Positions 8,846-16,617 of a stretch of 45,834 nucleotides of DNA are shown in pieces. The DNA is taken from positions 1 through 45,834 of the forward strand of contig JAFUUB010000021.1 of the NCBI GenBank assembly GCA_017483985.1. The letters are read 5' to 3'. This stretch comes from Bacteroidales bacterium (GTDB taxonomy: Bacteria > Bacteroidota > Bacteroidia > Bacteroidales > UBA932). Position 1 is the first letter of the stretch; each line of letters begins with the position of its first letter. The notes beneath the pieces were generated by a model. It searched no databases and was not told the origin of the DNA. It saw only the letters and a list, made by a program, of their open reading frames with translations. A program made the translations under genes and the position numbers.

Positions 8846-9829
8846 ATGAATAAACTGTTGGTTTCACCTTCTCCGCACATCCATTCGGCCGTCTCCACGA
8901 CGAGCCTGATGCGTGACGTGGTCATCGCCTTGCTGCCGGCCGCCATCTGTTCCGTCGTCTTCTATGGCTGGATGGAACTGCTGATCCTGGCCGTGAGCGT
9001 GGCGTCCTGCGTCCTGCTGGAGTATGTCATCACCCGATATCTGATGAAGGCCCCGAGCACCATCTGCGACCTGTCCGCCGTCGTGACCGGTCTGCTGCTC
9101 GGACTGAACCTGCCGGCTACGACCCCCTGGTGGATCGTGATCATCGGCGCCATCGTCGCCATCGGCGTGGCCAAGATGAGCTTCGGCGGTCTCGGCCAGA
9201 ACCCTTTCAACCCGGCGCTGACCGCCCGTGTCTTCCTGCTGGTCTCCTATCCGACCTACATGACCCACTGGGAGGCTCCGCAAGGCCTCTTCGGCGTGGA
9301 TGCCGTGACGGGTCCGACCCCGCTCGGCATGGTCAAGGAAGGCCTGCTCCAGGGCCAGACCGTCCCGCAGATCATGTCCGACAACGGACTGAGCTACAGT
9401 CAGATGCTCTTCGCCAACATCGGCGGTACCGCCGGTGAGGTCTGCGCCCTGGCCCTGCTGGCGGGGTTTGTCTACCTGCTGGTCCGCCGCGTGATCCGTC
9501 CGCACATCACCCTGAGCATCTGGGCGACCGTCGCCCTGGTCAGCCTGATCTTCTGGCTGGCGGCTCCGGAGCGCTTCACCGATCCGCTCTTCAACCTGCT
9601 GACCGGCGGTATGATCCTCGGTTCCTGCTTCATGGCCACCGATTACGTGACCAGTCCGATGAGCGTCAAGGGCGGGATCATCTTCGGTATCGGCATCGGC
9701 TTCATCACCATGATGATCCGTTACTTCGGTTCCTATCCGGAAGGCATGTCGTTCGCGATCCTGATCATGAACGCCTTCGTTCCGCTGCTGAACATGTGGT
9801 TCCACCAGAAAAAATACGGGAGGAAATAA
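8846..9829 (+). CDS. rnfD: RNF complex subunit D, membrane flavoprotein
   Basis: Integral membrane subunit (327 residues, around 9-10 hydrophobic segments) related to NqrB, which carries covalent FMN and forms part of the ion path. The N-terminus SPSPHIHSAVSTTSLMRDVV is the classic RnfD start, and GGLGQNPFNPALTARVF (about residues 112-128) is conserved. The covalent FMN site, normally SGATPL, reads TGPTPL here: the flavinylated Thr is kept but the preceding Ala is Pro. MATDYVTSPMS near residue 262 is also typical. It lies between rnfC and rnfG with gaps of 20 and 3 bp. Confidence 0.95.
   Translation: MNKLLVSPSPHIHSAVSTTSLMRDVVIALLPAAICSVVFYGWMELLILAVSVASCVLLEYVITRYLMKAPSTICDLSAVVTGLLLGLNLPATTPWWIVIIGAIVAIGVAKMSFGGLGQNPFNPALTARVFLLVSYPTYMTHWEAPQGLFGVDAVTGPTPLGMVKEGLLQGQTVPQIMSDNGLSYSQMLFANIGGTAGEVCALALLAGFVYLLVRRVIRPHITLSIWATVALVSLIFWLAAPERFTDPLFNLLTGGMILGSCFMATDYVTSPMSVKGGIIFGIGIGFITMMIRYFGSYPEGMSFAILIMNAFVPLLNMWFHQKKYGRK
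9818..9823 (+). promoter_or_regulatory. Shine-Dalgarno before rnfG
   Basis: GGGAGG located 9 nt upstream of the rnfG ATG, overlapping the last codons of rnfD. Confidence 0.5.
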
Positions 9830-9832
9830 GCC

Positions 9833-10405
9833 ATGGCCGTACAATCCAATCTCAAGAACATGTTCGTGTGCCTCTTCGGCACCTGCCTGGTCTGCTCGGC
9901 CCTGCTGGCCGGCGTGTACGCCATGACCAAGGCTCCGATCGACGCGACCAACGCCCGGCTTCTCAAGGAGGCCGTCGGCGCCGTCCTGCCGCAGGGTGGG
10001 GAACTCTCCGACGCCCAGGCGCTGGAAGTCGGCGGACAGCCCTCCGAATATTATGTCCTGAACCAGGACGGAATCCCGGCCGCCTATGCGGTCAAGTCCA
10101 CCGTCGTGGGCTTCGGCGGCCCGCTGACCCTGATGGTCGGCGTCACGGCTGACGGGACCGTCTACAACACCTCCGTCCTTTCCCATTCCGAGACCCCGGG
10201 CCTCGGCGCGAAGTGCACCACCGACGAGAAGTTCATGGCGCAGTGGAAAGGCTTCAATCCGGCTGAAAAGATCCTCAAGGTCAAGAAAGACAACGGCGAT
10301 GTGGATGCGATCACCGCTTCCACCATCACCTCCCGTGCCTATACCCTGGCCGTGGAGAACGCCGTCAATGCACTCAAATCGATAGGAGGGCTCAACAATG
10401 ACTAA
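9833..10405 (+). CDS. rnfG: RNF complex subunit G, FMN-binding periplasmic subunit
   Basis: RnfG holds a covalently bound FMN on the outer face of the membrane. The 190-residue protein has one N-terminal membrane helix (about 8-28) and an FMN-binding domain. The flavinylation motif is DAITASTITSRA (about residues 162-173), equivalent to the usual D-x-x-[ST]-G-A-T-x-T-S, with the acceptor Thr kept. SHSETPGLGAK (about 118-128) is the other conserved segment. A flavin transferase (ApbE) would be needed for maturation; no apbE gene is in this window. It is preceded by a Shine-Dalgarno and overlaps rnfE by 8 bp. Confidence 0.94.
   Translation: MAVQSNLKNMFVCLFGTCLVCSALLAGVYAMTKAPIDATNARLLKEAVGAVLPQGGELSDAQALEVGGQPSEYYVLNQDGIPAAYAVKSTVVGFGGPLTLMVGVTADGTVYNTSVLSHSETPGLGAKCTTDEKFMAQWKGFNPAEKILKVKKDNGDVDAITASTITSRAYTLAVENAVNALKSIGGLNND
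10384..10389 (+). promoter_or_regulatory. Strong Shine-Dalgarno before rnfE
   Basis: AGGAGG, 8 nt upstream of the rnfE ATG and inside the 3' end of rnfG. Confidence 0.6.
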
Positions 10406-10982
10406 ACTGCAACTCATTACCAAGGGATTTGTCAAGGACAACCCGACCTTCGTCCTGCTGCTCGGCATGTGTCCGACCCTGGCGACGACCACTTCCGCCA
10501 TCAACGGCCTGAGCATGGGCCTGGCGACCCTGTTCGTCCTGGTCCTGGCCAACATGGCCATCTCCGCCGTGGCGCCCGTCGTTCCGGACAAGGTCCATAT
10601 CCCGGTCTATATCGTCATCATCGCGACCTTCGTGACCCTGCTGCAGCTGCTGATGCAGGCCTTCGTGCCGGACATCTATGCGACTCTCGGCCTGTTCATC
10701 CCGCTGATCGTCGTGAACTGCATCGTGCTCGGCCGTGCGGAGGCCTTCGCCAACAAGAACACGGTGTTCGACTCCGCTTTGGACGGCCTCGGCGTCGGCC
10801 TTGGTTTCACCTGCTCGCTGACCGTGCTGGGCATCGTGCGCGAGATCCTCGGCAGCGGCTCCGTCTTCGGCTGGAAGTTCATCTCCGGCGACGGCATGCT
10901 CGCTTTCGTCATGGCCCCGGGCGCCTTCCTGGCGCTGGGTTACCTGATGGTGCTTTTCAACAAGTTCGTGGCTAAGAAATAA
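10398..10982 (+). CDS. rnfE: RNF complex subunit E, membrane protein
   Basis: RnfE is a six-helix membrane subunit (194 residues) that pairs with RnfA in inverted topology. It holds the two cysteines expected to share the membrane-embedded [2Fe-2S] cluster: GMCPTLATT (about residue 25) and VVNCIVLGRAEAFA (about 109). The FVKDNPTFVLLLGMCP opening is diagnostic for the family. The gene overlaps rnfG by 8 bp and is followed by rnfA after 12 bp. It is homologous to rnfA, so the order E then A was decided on FVKDNP (RnfE) versus FVNNIVLAQFLG (RnfA). Confidence 0.95.
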   Translation: MTKLQLITKGFVKDNPTFVLLLGMCPTLATTTSAINGLSMGLATLFVLVLANMAISAVAPVVPDKVHIPVYIVIIATFVTLLQLLMQAFVPDIYATLGLFIPLIVVNCIVLGRAEAFANKNTVFDSALDGLGVGLGFTCSLTVLGIVREILGSGSVFGWKFISGDGMLAFVMAPGAFLALGYLMVLFNKFVAKK

Positions 10983-10988
10983 GGAGGA
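10983..10988 (+). promoter_or_regulatory. Strong Shine-Dalgarno before rnfA
   Basis: AGGAGG, 6 nt upstream of the rnfA ATG, directly after the rnfE stop codon. Confidence 0.6.
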
Positions 10989-10994
10989 AACGTT

Positions 10995-11594
10995 ATGGAA
11001 ATCTTATTGATCATCGTTTCGGCGATCTTCGTCAACAACATCGTCCTGGCGCAGTTCCTGGGTATCTGCCCGTTCCTGGGTGTGTCCAACAAGCTCTCCA
11101 CGGCGACCGGCATGTCCGCCGCCGTCTGCTTCGTCATCACCCTGGCGACCCTGGTGACCTACTTGCTCAACAAGTACCTCCTCCTGCCGTTCCAGCTGGA
11201 ATTCCTGCAGACCATCTCCTTCATCCTCGTCATCGCCGCCCTCGTGCAGATGGTCGAGATCGTGCTGAAGAAGATGAGCCCGTCCCTGTACCAGGCCCTC
11301 GGTATCTACCTCCCGCTGATCACCACCAACTGCGCCGTCCTCGGCGTGGCCATGAACGTGGTGCAGAAAGAGTACACCTTCGGTCTTCCGTCCCACATGC
11401 TGGGCCTCGGCGAAGCGGTCCTCTATGCCTTTGCGACTTCCCTGGGCTACGGCCTGGCCATGGTCATCTTCGCCGGACTCCGCGAGCAGCTCGCCCTGTC
11501 CAGCGTTCCGAAGGCCTTCAAGGGCATTCCGATCGCGCTGATCACCGTGGGTATCCTCGCGATGGCCTTCATGGGCTTCTCGGGTATCGCATAG
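10995..11594 (+). CDS. rnfA: RNF complex subunit A, membrane protein
   Basis: Last subunit of the RNF operon, 199 residues with six membrane helices. SAIFVNNIVLAQFLGICPFLGV at the start and TTNCAVLGVAMN (about residue 113) contain the two cysteines that, with those in RnfE, coordinate the intramembrane [2Fe-2S] cluster and help gate ion movement. Length and motifs are normal. With B, C, D, G and E all present and intact, the complex should be functional and provide ferredoxin-NAD coupling for anaerobic energy metabolism. It is followed after 24 bp by a small outer-membrane-type protein gene with no visible terminator between them. Confidence 0.95.
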   Translation: MEILLIIVSAIFVNNIVLAQFLGICPFLGVSNKLSTATGMSAAVCFVITLATLVTYLLNKYLLLPFQLEFLQTISFILVIAALVQMVEIVLKKMSPSLYQALGIYLPLITTNCAVLGVAMNVVQKEYTFGLPSHMLGLGEAVLYAFATSLGYGLAMVIFAGLREQLALSSVPKAFKGIPIALITVGILAMAFMGFSGIA

Positions 11595-11618
11595 TATTAA
11601 AACCTTAATAAAGAGAGT

Positions 11619-12098
11619 ATGAAAAAGATTGTTTTGATTGCGGCAGCCGTCCTCGGCCTGTCCATTGCCGCCTCCGCCCAGCCGAAGGCCATCGGTATCC
11701 GTGGTTTCTTCGAGCAATGGCAGCTCAGCTATGAGCACTATCTGGGCGATCCGAACTTCCTCGAATTCGACCTGGGTATGTCCCGGTATGCCAACAGCAA
11801 CACCGGTTTCGACCTGGTAGGCACGTATAATTTCATGCTGGCCCGTCCCGATTTCACCCCGCGTGGCGACTGGGGACTGTACCTCGGCCCCGGTGCGGCT
11901 TTCGGTACCTACTACAGCTATAACGATGACAAGGAGAAAGGGGAGAACAAGGCCTATTTCGGCCTGGTCGCCCAGCTCGGCCTGGAGTACACCTTCTGGT
12001 TCCCGCTCCAGCTCTCCGTGGATGTCCGTCCGCTGATTCCGTTCGGAGACCGCAAGTTTTACATGTATCCGGCCCTGAGCGTCCGCTACTCCTTCTAA
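11619..12098 (+). CDS. Small outer-membrane beta-barrel-like protein
   Basis: A 159-residue exported protein. The signal peptide MKKIVLIAAAVLGLSIAASA is followed directly by QPK. The mature part alternates aromatic and polar residues in short beta strands (WQLSYEHYLGD, YNFMLARPDF, WGLYLGPGAAFGTYYSYN, AQLGLEYTFWFPLQLSVDVRP) and ends YPALSVRYSF, with a terminal Phe typical of outer-membrane barrels. It is probably an eight-stranded barrel. It sits between rnfA and the polyene cluster with gaps of 24 and 9 bp, so it may belong to either unit. Specific function is not recognisable. Confidence 0.7.
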   Translation: MKKIVLIAAAVLGLSIAASAQPKAIGIRGFFEQWQLSYEHYLGDPNFLEFDLGMSRYANSNTGFDLVGTYNFMLARPDFTPRGDWGLYLGPGAAFGTYYSYNDDKEKGENKAYFGLVAQLGLEYTFWFPLQLSVDVRPLIPFGDRKFYMYPALSVRYSF

Positions 12099-12107
12099 AC
12101 CGATCGC

Positions 12108-13202
12108 ATGCATCTGCACCCGAATCTGGAGAAAGCGTACTCCAGGGATACGATGTCGGCTCGGCAAGCCCAACGGCTTGCCGAGTTCATCGCATTCGGA
12201 CCGTTCGTCTTCCAGGCCAGCCGGCTGATGGTCTCAACCGGGATCCTTTCCCGCCTTCGTGATGGCGAACAGACTCTGGATGAGATTGTTGCGACGTCCG
12301 GGCTGTCCCGGTACGCCGTCAAGGTGCTGCTGGAAGCCTCGCTGTCCATCGGGACCGTACTGGTCGACCCCGAGAAGGACACGTATTCGTTGTCCAAGGT
12401 CGGCTGGTTCCTTTTGAACGACCCGGCAACCCGGGTCAACATGGACTTTGTCCACGACGTAAACTATGAAGGCTTCTTCCACCTGGAGGAGGCGCTCCGG
12501 GAAGGCCGTCCGGCCGGCCTGGACCATTTCGGAGACTGGCCTACGATCTATGAGGGCCTCTCTTCGCTGCCGCCCCAGGTGCAGAAAAGCTGGTTTGGCT
12601 TTGACCATTTCTATTCCGACCAATCCTTCCGGGAAGCGCTGGAGATCGTGTTTTCCTACCATCCCCGCGTGCTGATGGATGTCGGCGGCAATACGGGCCG
12701 CTGGGCGGAGCGCTGCGTGGCCTATGACCCTCAGGTGCGGGTGACCATCGTGGACCTGCCCCAGCAGATCGGCCTGATGCAGCAGGCGACGGCCGGCAAA
12801 CCCGGCGTCGAGCGGATTTCCGGCTACCCGATGAACCTGCTGGACCCCGATGCGCGTTTCCCGGAAGACCTGCATCCGGACATCATCTGGATGAGCCAGT
12901 TCCTGGACTGCTTCTCCGAGGAGGAGATCGCTTCCATCCTGCAGCGGGCCGCCAGCATCATGGGACCGCAGACGCGGCTCTGCATCATGGAGACTTTCTG
13001 GGACCGGCAGCGTTTCGAGCCGGCCTCGTTCTGCCTGACCATGACGAGCCTGTATTTCACGGTGATGGCGAACGGAAATTCCAAGATGTACCATTCCGAC
13101 GACCTGGCCGCCCTGGTGGACGGTGCCGGTCTCGCGGTAGAGACGGTACACGACGGGCTGGGCCAGGGACATAGCATCATGGTCTGTAAACTGAAACCAT
13201 AG
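12108..13202 (+). CDS. SAM-dependent O-methyltransferase of the polyene cluster
   Basis: A 364-residue methyltransferase of the plant-type O-methyltransferase fold: an N-terminal winged-helix dimerisation domain (about 15-100, with SRLRDGEQTLDEIVATSGLS) and a C-terminal Rossmann domain with the SAM motif LMDVGGNTGRWAER (about 189-202) and the acidic VTIVDLPQQ (about 215-223). In aryl polyene clusters such enzymes methylate the aryl head group; that role is inferred from context. The first ATG at 12108 is used; a second in-frame ATG at 12154 is not excluded. A strong hairpin lies inside the first 26 codons. The ACP gene follows after 4 bp. This is the first gene of the cluster. Confidence 0.8.
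   Translation: MHLHPNLEKAYSRDTMSARQAQRLAEFIAFGPFVFQASRLMVSTGILSRLRDGEQTLDEIVATSGLSRYAVKVLLEASLSIGTVLVDPEKDTYSLSKVGWFLLNDPATRVNMDFVHDVNYEGFFHLEEALREGRPAGLDHFGDWPTIYEGLSSLPPQVQKSWFGFDHFYSDQSFREALEIVFSYHPRVLMDVGGNTGRWAERCVAYDPQVRVTIVDLPQQIGLMQQATAGKPGVERISGYPMNLLDPDARFPEDLHPDIIWMSQFLDCFSEEEIASILQRAASIMGPQTRLCIMETFWDRQRFEPASFCLTMTSLYFTVMANGNSKMYHSDDLAALVDGAGLAVETVHDGLGQGHSIMVCKLKP
12160..12185 (+). promoter_or_regulatory. GC-rich perfect hairpin near the start of the polyene cluster
   Basis: CTCGGCAAGCC (12160-12170) and GGCTTGCCGAG (12175-12185) form a perfect 11-bp stem with the tetraloop CAAC, 52 nt into the first gene of the cluster. No U-tract follows, so it is not a standard terminator. 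It may affect translation or act as an attenuator, or be a chance structure in coding DNA. Confidence 0.4.
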
Positions 13203-13206
13203 AAAA

Positions 13207-13449
13207 ATGACATTGACTGAAATACAAGAGAAAGTAAAGACCTTCCTGATGGGAGAGCTGGAGATCGACGAGGACAAGATCCTTCCCGAGGCCCGTCTCA
13301 AAGAAGACATGGGCATCGACAGCCTGGAGATCGTCGACGTGATCGTCCTGGTCGATGAGGAGTTCGGTTTCAAGATGAAACCCGAGGATTTCAAGCAGCT
13401 GGCCACCTTCGGCCAGTTCTGTGATTTCATCGCCCGGAAGGTTGGCTGA
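13207..13449 (+). CDS. Acyl carrier protein of the polyene cluster
   Basis: An 80-residue ACP that carries the growing polyene chain on a phosphopantetheine arm. The attachment site is S39 in MGIDSLEIVD, and the acidic helix II (EIVDVIVLVDEEFGF) is typical. The start ATG follows an A-rich leader, 4 bp after the methyltransferase. It is one of two carrier domains in the cluster; the other is fused to a ketosynthase-like domain at 15841. Clusters of this type usually use two ACPs with different tasks (starter loading and elongation). Which task this one has is not visible. Confidence 0.93.
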   Translation: MTLTEIQEKVKTFLMGELEIDEDKILPEARLKEDMGIDSLEIVDVIVLVDEEFGFKMKPEDFKQLATFGQFCDFIARKVG

Positions 13450-14323
13450 TTCGCAGCATACGGCCTGGAAAGGCACGACGGATGGCACCCCCTGGATGCA
13501 ACGGACCCTGGTCCGGCTGTTCCGGTGGATGCCTCTCGGCGTTCTCTATGGGATCATGGCGCTGGTCGTTCCCTTCTACATGCTGCTGGACCGGAAAGGA
13601 TACCGAGCCTCCCGTTCGTTCGCCCGCAAACGGCTGGGCCTGGGACGGCTGGCTTCGTTTTTCTACGTCTACCGGAATGAATACCGGATGGGCCAGATCG
13701 TCCTGGACCGTTTCGCCGCGTTCGCCGGAAAGCGCTACGAACTGGAACGCGAAGGCGTGGAACGGTTCTATGAACTGGCCGGCAGCGGAAAGGGTTTCCT
13801 GATGCTGAGTTCCCATACGGGCTGCTTCGAACTGGTCGGACTGCAACTGCCGTCCCCGGTTCCGATCCATGCCCTGGTCTTTCCGGGCGAGACGGAGACC
13901 GTGATGAAGCATCGCAGCCGGATGTTCGGCCAGACCAATGTCTCGATGATCGCAGCGCGTGAAGACCTTTCGCACCTGTTCGAAATCAGCAATGCGCTGG
14001 CGGACGGACAGATCGTCAGCATGCCGGGGGACCGCGTCTTCGGTGCCCGCCGGACGGTCCATGCCCGGTTCTTCGGCGCGGAGGCCGCTTTCCCGAGCGG
14101 ACCTTTCTCCCTGGCGCTGCAGCGGGAAGTTCCCGTCCTGTTCGTCATGGTCATGAAGGAGGGATGCCGCCGGTACCGCGTCTATGCGGAAGAGCTCCAG
14201 CCGCAGGGACAGACCCGCGGCGAGCGCCTGCAGAGCCTCGTGGACGCCTATGCGGGGATGCTGGAGCGGATCATCCGCCGGTATCCGGACCAATGGTTTA
14301 ACTTCTATGATTTCTGGGCATGA
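13442..14323 (+). CDS. LpxL/HtrB-like lipid acyltransferase
   Basis: Predicted inner-membrane acyltransferase of the lipid A late-acyltransferase family (about 293 residues). It has an N-terminal membrane segment (about 32-50), the HX4E catalytic motif H125-TGCF-E130 within SSHTGCFE, and a later QIVSMPGDRVFG. In polyene clusters this family is thought to attach the polyene to a lipid or sugar anchor. The start is uncertain: I chose TTG at 13442 (8-bp overlap with the ACP gene) because the N-terminal pattern W-K-G-T-x-x-G-x-x-W-M-Q seen in relatives lies upstream of the first ATG (13496). GTG at 13421 is another option. Confidence 0.8.
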   Translation: MADSQHTAWKGTTDGTPWMQRTLVRLFRWMPLGVLYGIMALVVPFYMLLDRKGYRASRSFARKRLGLGRLASFFYVYRNEYRMGQIVLDRFAAFAGKRYELEREGVERFYELAGSGKGFLMLSSHTGCFELVGLQLPSPVPIHALVFPGETETVMKHRSRMFGQTNVSMIAAREDLSHLFEISNALADGQIVSMPGDRVFGARRTVHARFFGAEAAFPSGPFSLALQREVPVLFVMVMKEGCRRYRVYAEELQPQGQTRGERLQSLVDAYAGMLERIIRRYPDQWFNFYDFWA

Positions 14324-14748
14324 CAGACTGCCGGCACATACCGATTGAAACCGTTCTCCTGCAGGCTCCGCCGTTCCGTTTCGTGGACCGGCTGGACGCT
14401 TTCGACAGGGAGGAGGTGGTAACGTCCTTCACCGTCCCGGCTGATGGCCCCCTGGTGGAAGACGGCTGCCTGACGGAAGCCGGCCTGGTGGAAAACATGG
14501 CCCAGAGCAGTGCCGCCCGCATCGGCTATATTTCGGTCTATATCGACCATGTCCCGGTCCGGATCGGATATCTGGGACAGGTCAAGAATTTGAATATCCA
14601 TCGTCTGCCACGCCAGGGCGAGGTCCTTTCGACCACGGTCCGCCTGCGGCAGGATGTCTTCGGAATTACCCTGGTGGAAGCCCGGGTCTGCCGGGGAGAG
14701 GAAGTATTGGCAGAGGCTGCCATCAAAACCGCCTTACGGGATGCATAA
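14320..14748 (+). CDS. Hotdog 3-hydroxyacyl-ACP dehydratase, Glu-bearing partner
   Basis: A 142-residue hotdog-fold protein (FabZ/FabA superfamily) expected to dehydrate 3-hydroxyacyl-ACP during polyene extension. The central helix GCLTEAGLVENMAQSSAAR contains E58, which aligns with the catalytic acid of FabZ. The position 14 residues earlier, where FabZ has its catalytic His, is P44 in DGPLVEDG, so this protein seems to have only half of the usual dyad. The other half is present in the hotdog protein at 19241. It overlaps the acyltransferase stop by 4 bp (ATGA) and the following ketosynthase by 8 bp. Confidence 0.8.
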   Translation: MTDCRHIPIETVLLQAPPFRFVDRLDAFDREEVVTSFTVPADGPLVEDGCLTEAGLVENMAQSSAARIGYISVYIDHVPVRIGYLGQVKNLNIHRLPRQGEVLSTTVRLRQDVFGITLVEARVCRGEEVLAEAAIKTALRDA

Positions 14749-15844
14749 GGTTACCGTCATATCGGAAGGGATGCTGACCCCGCTGGGAACGGGCGTGCAG
14801 GAGAACCTGCAGGCCGTGCTGGAGGGAAAGAGTGCCCTGCGGCTGCATGAAGGGACGTTCGGCGCCGCCGAACCCTTCTATGCCTCCCTGTTTGAAGACC
14901 GTACGCCCCTTCCGGGCTGTTCTTTCTTTGAGACCATCGCCATCCGCGCTGCGGCGCAGGCCCTGTCGGCCGCCGGCATCGACCCTTCTTCCGACCGGGT
15001 CCGCTTCGTGCTGTCGACCATCAAGGGCAACGTGGAGCGTCTCGCCGAAGGGGATGAGACGGAGGTCCCGCTGTGCGTGCCGGCCGGCAAGATCGCTGCG
15101 TATTTCGGCAACCGCCAGCCGGCCGTCGTCGTTTCCAATGCCTGCATTTCGGGTCTTGCGGCCTTGCTGCAGGGGCGCCGGATGCTGCTTTCGGGCATCT
15201 GCGACCATGTCGTGGTCATCGGCGCCGAATGCCAGTCCCGCTTCATCGTCAGCGGTTTCCAGTCGCTCAAGGCCCTCTCGCCGCAGGCCTGCAAACCCTT
15301 CGATGCACAGCGCGAGGGACTGAATCTCGGGGAGGCGGCCGCCGCTGTCGTCCTCGGCCTGGACGCGCCGGGCTGGGAACTGGCCGACGGGGCCGTCCGC
15401 AACGATGCCAACCATATTTCCGGGCCGTCCCGGACCGGGGAGGGAAGTTACCAGGCCCTGAACTATGTCCTGGCTTCCGTCCGGCGGGAGGAGCTGGCCT
15501 TCGTCAATGTCCACGGCACGGCCACGCTGTACAACGACGAGATGGAGTCGATCGCCCTGTCCCGGGCCGGCCTGTCCGACGTGCCGGTCAATGCCCTGAA
15601 GGGCACCTTCGGCCACACGATGGGTGCGGCGGGCGTGCTGGAAACCATCCTGTCCATGCATGCCGCCGATGCCGGCCTGGTGCTGCCGACCCGCGGTTTT
15701 TCGACCCTGGGCGTTTCCTGCCCGGTGCAGGTCAGCGCGGAAGTACGCAGGACGACCGGCCGTGCTTTCATCAAGCTGCTGTCGGGGTTCGGCGGGGTCA
15801 ACGGCGCCCTTCTCCTGCGCCATGAAGAAGGAGGTGCCCGATGA
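14741..15844 (+). CDS. Beta-ketoacyl-ACP synthase (first of three)
   Basis: Condensing enzyme of 367 residues with thiolase fold. The catalytic triad is intact: C135 in SNACISG, H258 in NVHGTATLYND and H292 in GTFGHTMGAAG, with K287 also present. The cysteine context NACISG differs from the usual ACASG/ACSSS, placing it in a polyene-specific branch rather than with housekeeping FabF. The ATG at 14741 is chosen because it starts the MHKVTVISEGMLTPLG beta strand expected at the N-terminus of the fold; longer upstream starts would lie deep in the dehydratase gene. The end overlaps the next gene by 4 bp. Confidence 0.88.
   Translation: MHKVTVISEGMLTPLGTGVQENLQAVLEGKSALRLHEGTFGAAEPFYASLFEDRTPLPGCSFFETIAIRAAAQALSAAGIDPSSDRVRFVLSTIKGNVERLAEGDETEVPLCVPAGKIAAYFGNRQPAVVVSNACISGLAALLQGRRMLLSGICDHVVVIGAECQSRFIVSGFQSLKALSPQACKPFDAQREGLNLGEAAAAVVLGLDAPGWELADGAVRNDANHISGPSRTGEGSYQALNYVLASVRREELAFVNVHGTATLYNDEMESIALSRAGLSDVPVNALKGTFGHTMGAAGVLETILSMHAADAGLVLPTRGFSTLGVSCPVQVSAEVRRTTGRAFIKLLSGFGGVNGALLLRHEEGGAR
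15829..15834 (+). promoter_or_regulatory. Strong Shine-Dalgarno before the ketosynthase-like/ACP fusion
   Basis: AGGAGG with T next, 6 nt upstream of the ATG at 15841, inside the end of the preceding ketosynthase gene. Confidence 0.5.
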
Positions 15845-16617
15845 AGATTACACGGTTTGCCTATATTCCCGCCGGGACGGACCTGACCGCCCTGTACCGG
15901 GAGCGGGTGGGGGACTACCCGAAGTTTTTCAAGATGGACCTCTCCTCCAAGCTGGGATTCCTGCTGACGGAAATGCTCGTCGGCGGCGATCCGGACCGCT
16001 TCGAGCCCCGGGACGACCGGGCTGTGTTGATGATGAGTCGCTGGGGCTGCCTGAGCAATGACCGCCGGTATGAGCAGACGGTCCTGGAGTTCCCCAGTCC
16101 GGCCCTGTTCGTCTACACGTTGCCGAATGTGGTGACCGGAGAGATCGCCATCCGGAACAAATACCGGGGAGAGACGTCGGCCTATGTGCTGGACGGTCCG
16201 GATTTCCGGGAAATCACGGCCCTGGTCCGCCAGGCGTTTTCCGACCGGGCGACCCGTTCGGCCATCTGCGGCTGGCTGGATGCCCGCAGTGAAGACGATT
16301 TCGCCGGGTATGCCGTTTTGGTAGAAGCTGATGAAAATGAAGATAAATTAATGATTATGAAAGATTTGATTGAAGAGATCAAAACCAAGGTGATCGCAGC
16401 GCTCAACCTGGAGGGCATGCAGCCGGAAGACATTGCGGACGATGCCCCGCTGTTCGGTGACGAAGGCCTCGGCCTGGATTCGATCGACGTGCTCGAGCTG
16501 ATCGTCCTGCTGGAGAAGGAATATGGCATCCGCCTGTCCAATCCGGCCGAAGGCAAGAAGGTCTTCGGCAGCATGGCCATGATTGCCGGCTACGTCGCCG
16601 AGAATCGGAAAAAGTGA
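15841..16617 (+). CDS. Ketosynthase-like domain fused to an acyl carrier protein
   Basis: A 258-residue two-domain protein. Residues 1 to about 165 resemble the short ketosynthase-like proteins of aryl polyene clusters: SPALFVYTLPNVVTGEIAIR aligns with the P-x-x-F-x5-N-x5-I-A core of ketosynthases, but no nucleophilic Cys follows. Residues from about 173 to 258 are an ACP with the phosphopantetheine site S214 in GLGLDSIDVLELI. The junction (16330-16365) is strikingly AT-rich and contains two in-frame ATGs (16351, 16357) that look like the start of a once-separate ACP gene. Internal initiation could therefore also give a free ACP of about 87 residues. The stop overlaps the GTG of the next ketosynthase. 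Confidence 0.75.
   Translation: MKITRFAYIPAGTDLTALYRERVGDYPKFFKMDLSSKLGFLLTEMLVGGDPDRFEPRDDRAVLMMSRWGCLSNDRRYEQTVLEFPSPALFVYTLPNVVTGEIAIRNKYRGETSAYVLDGPDFREITALVRQAFSDRATRSAICGWLDARSEDDFAGYAVLVEADENEDKLMIMKDLIEEIKTKVIAALNLEGMQPEDIADDAPLFGDEGLGLDSIDVLELIVLLEKEYGIRLSNPAEGKKVFGSMAMIAGYVAENRKK

Noticed and set aside
8864..10591. Long minus-strand frame opposite rnfD, rnfG and rnfE
   Set aside because: It spans several real genes, has low-complexity composition and matches no family; the plus-strand RNF subunits are certain.
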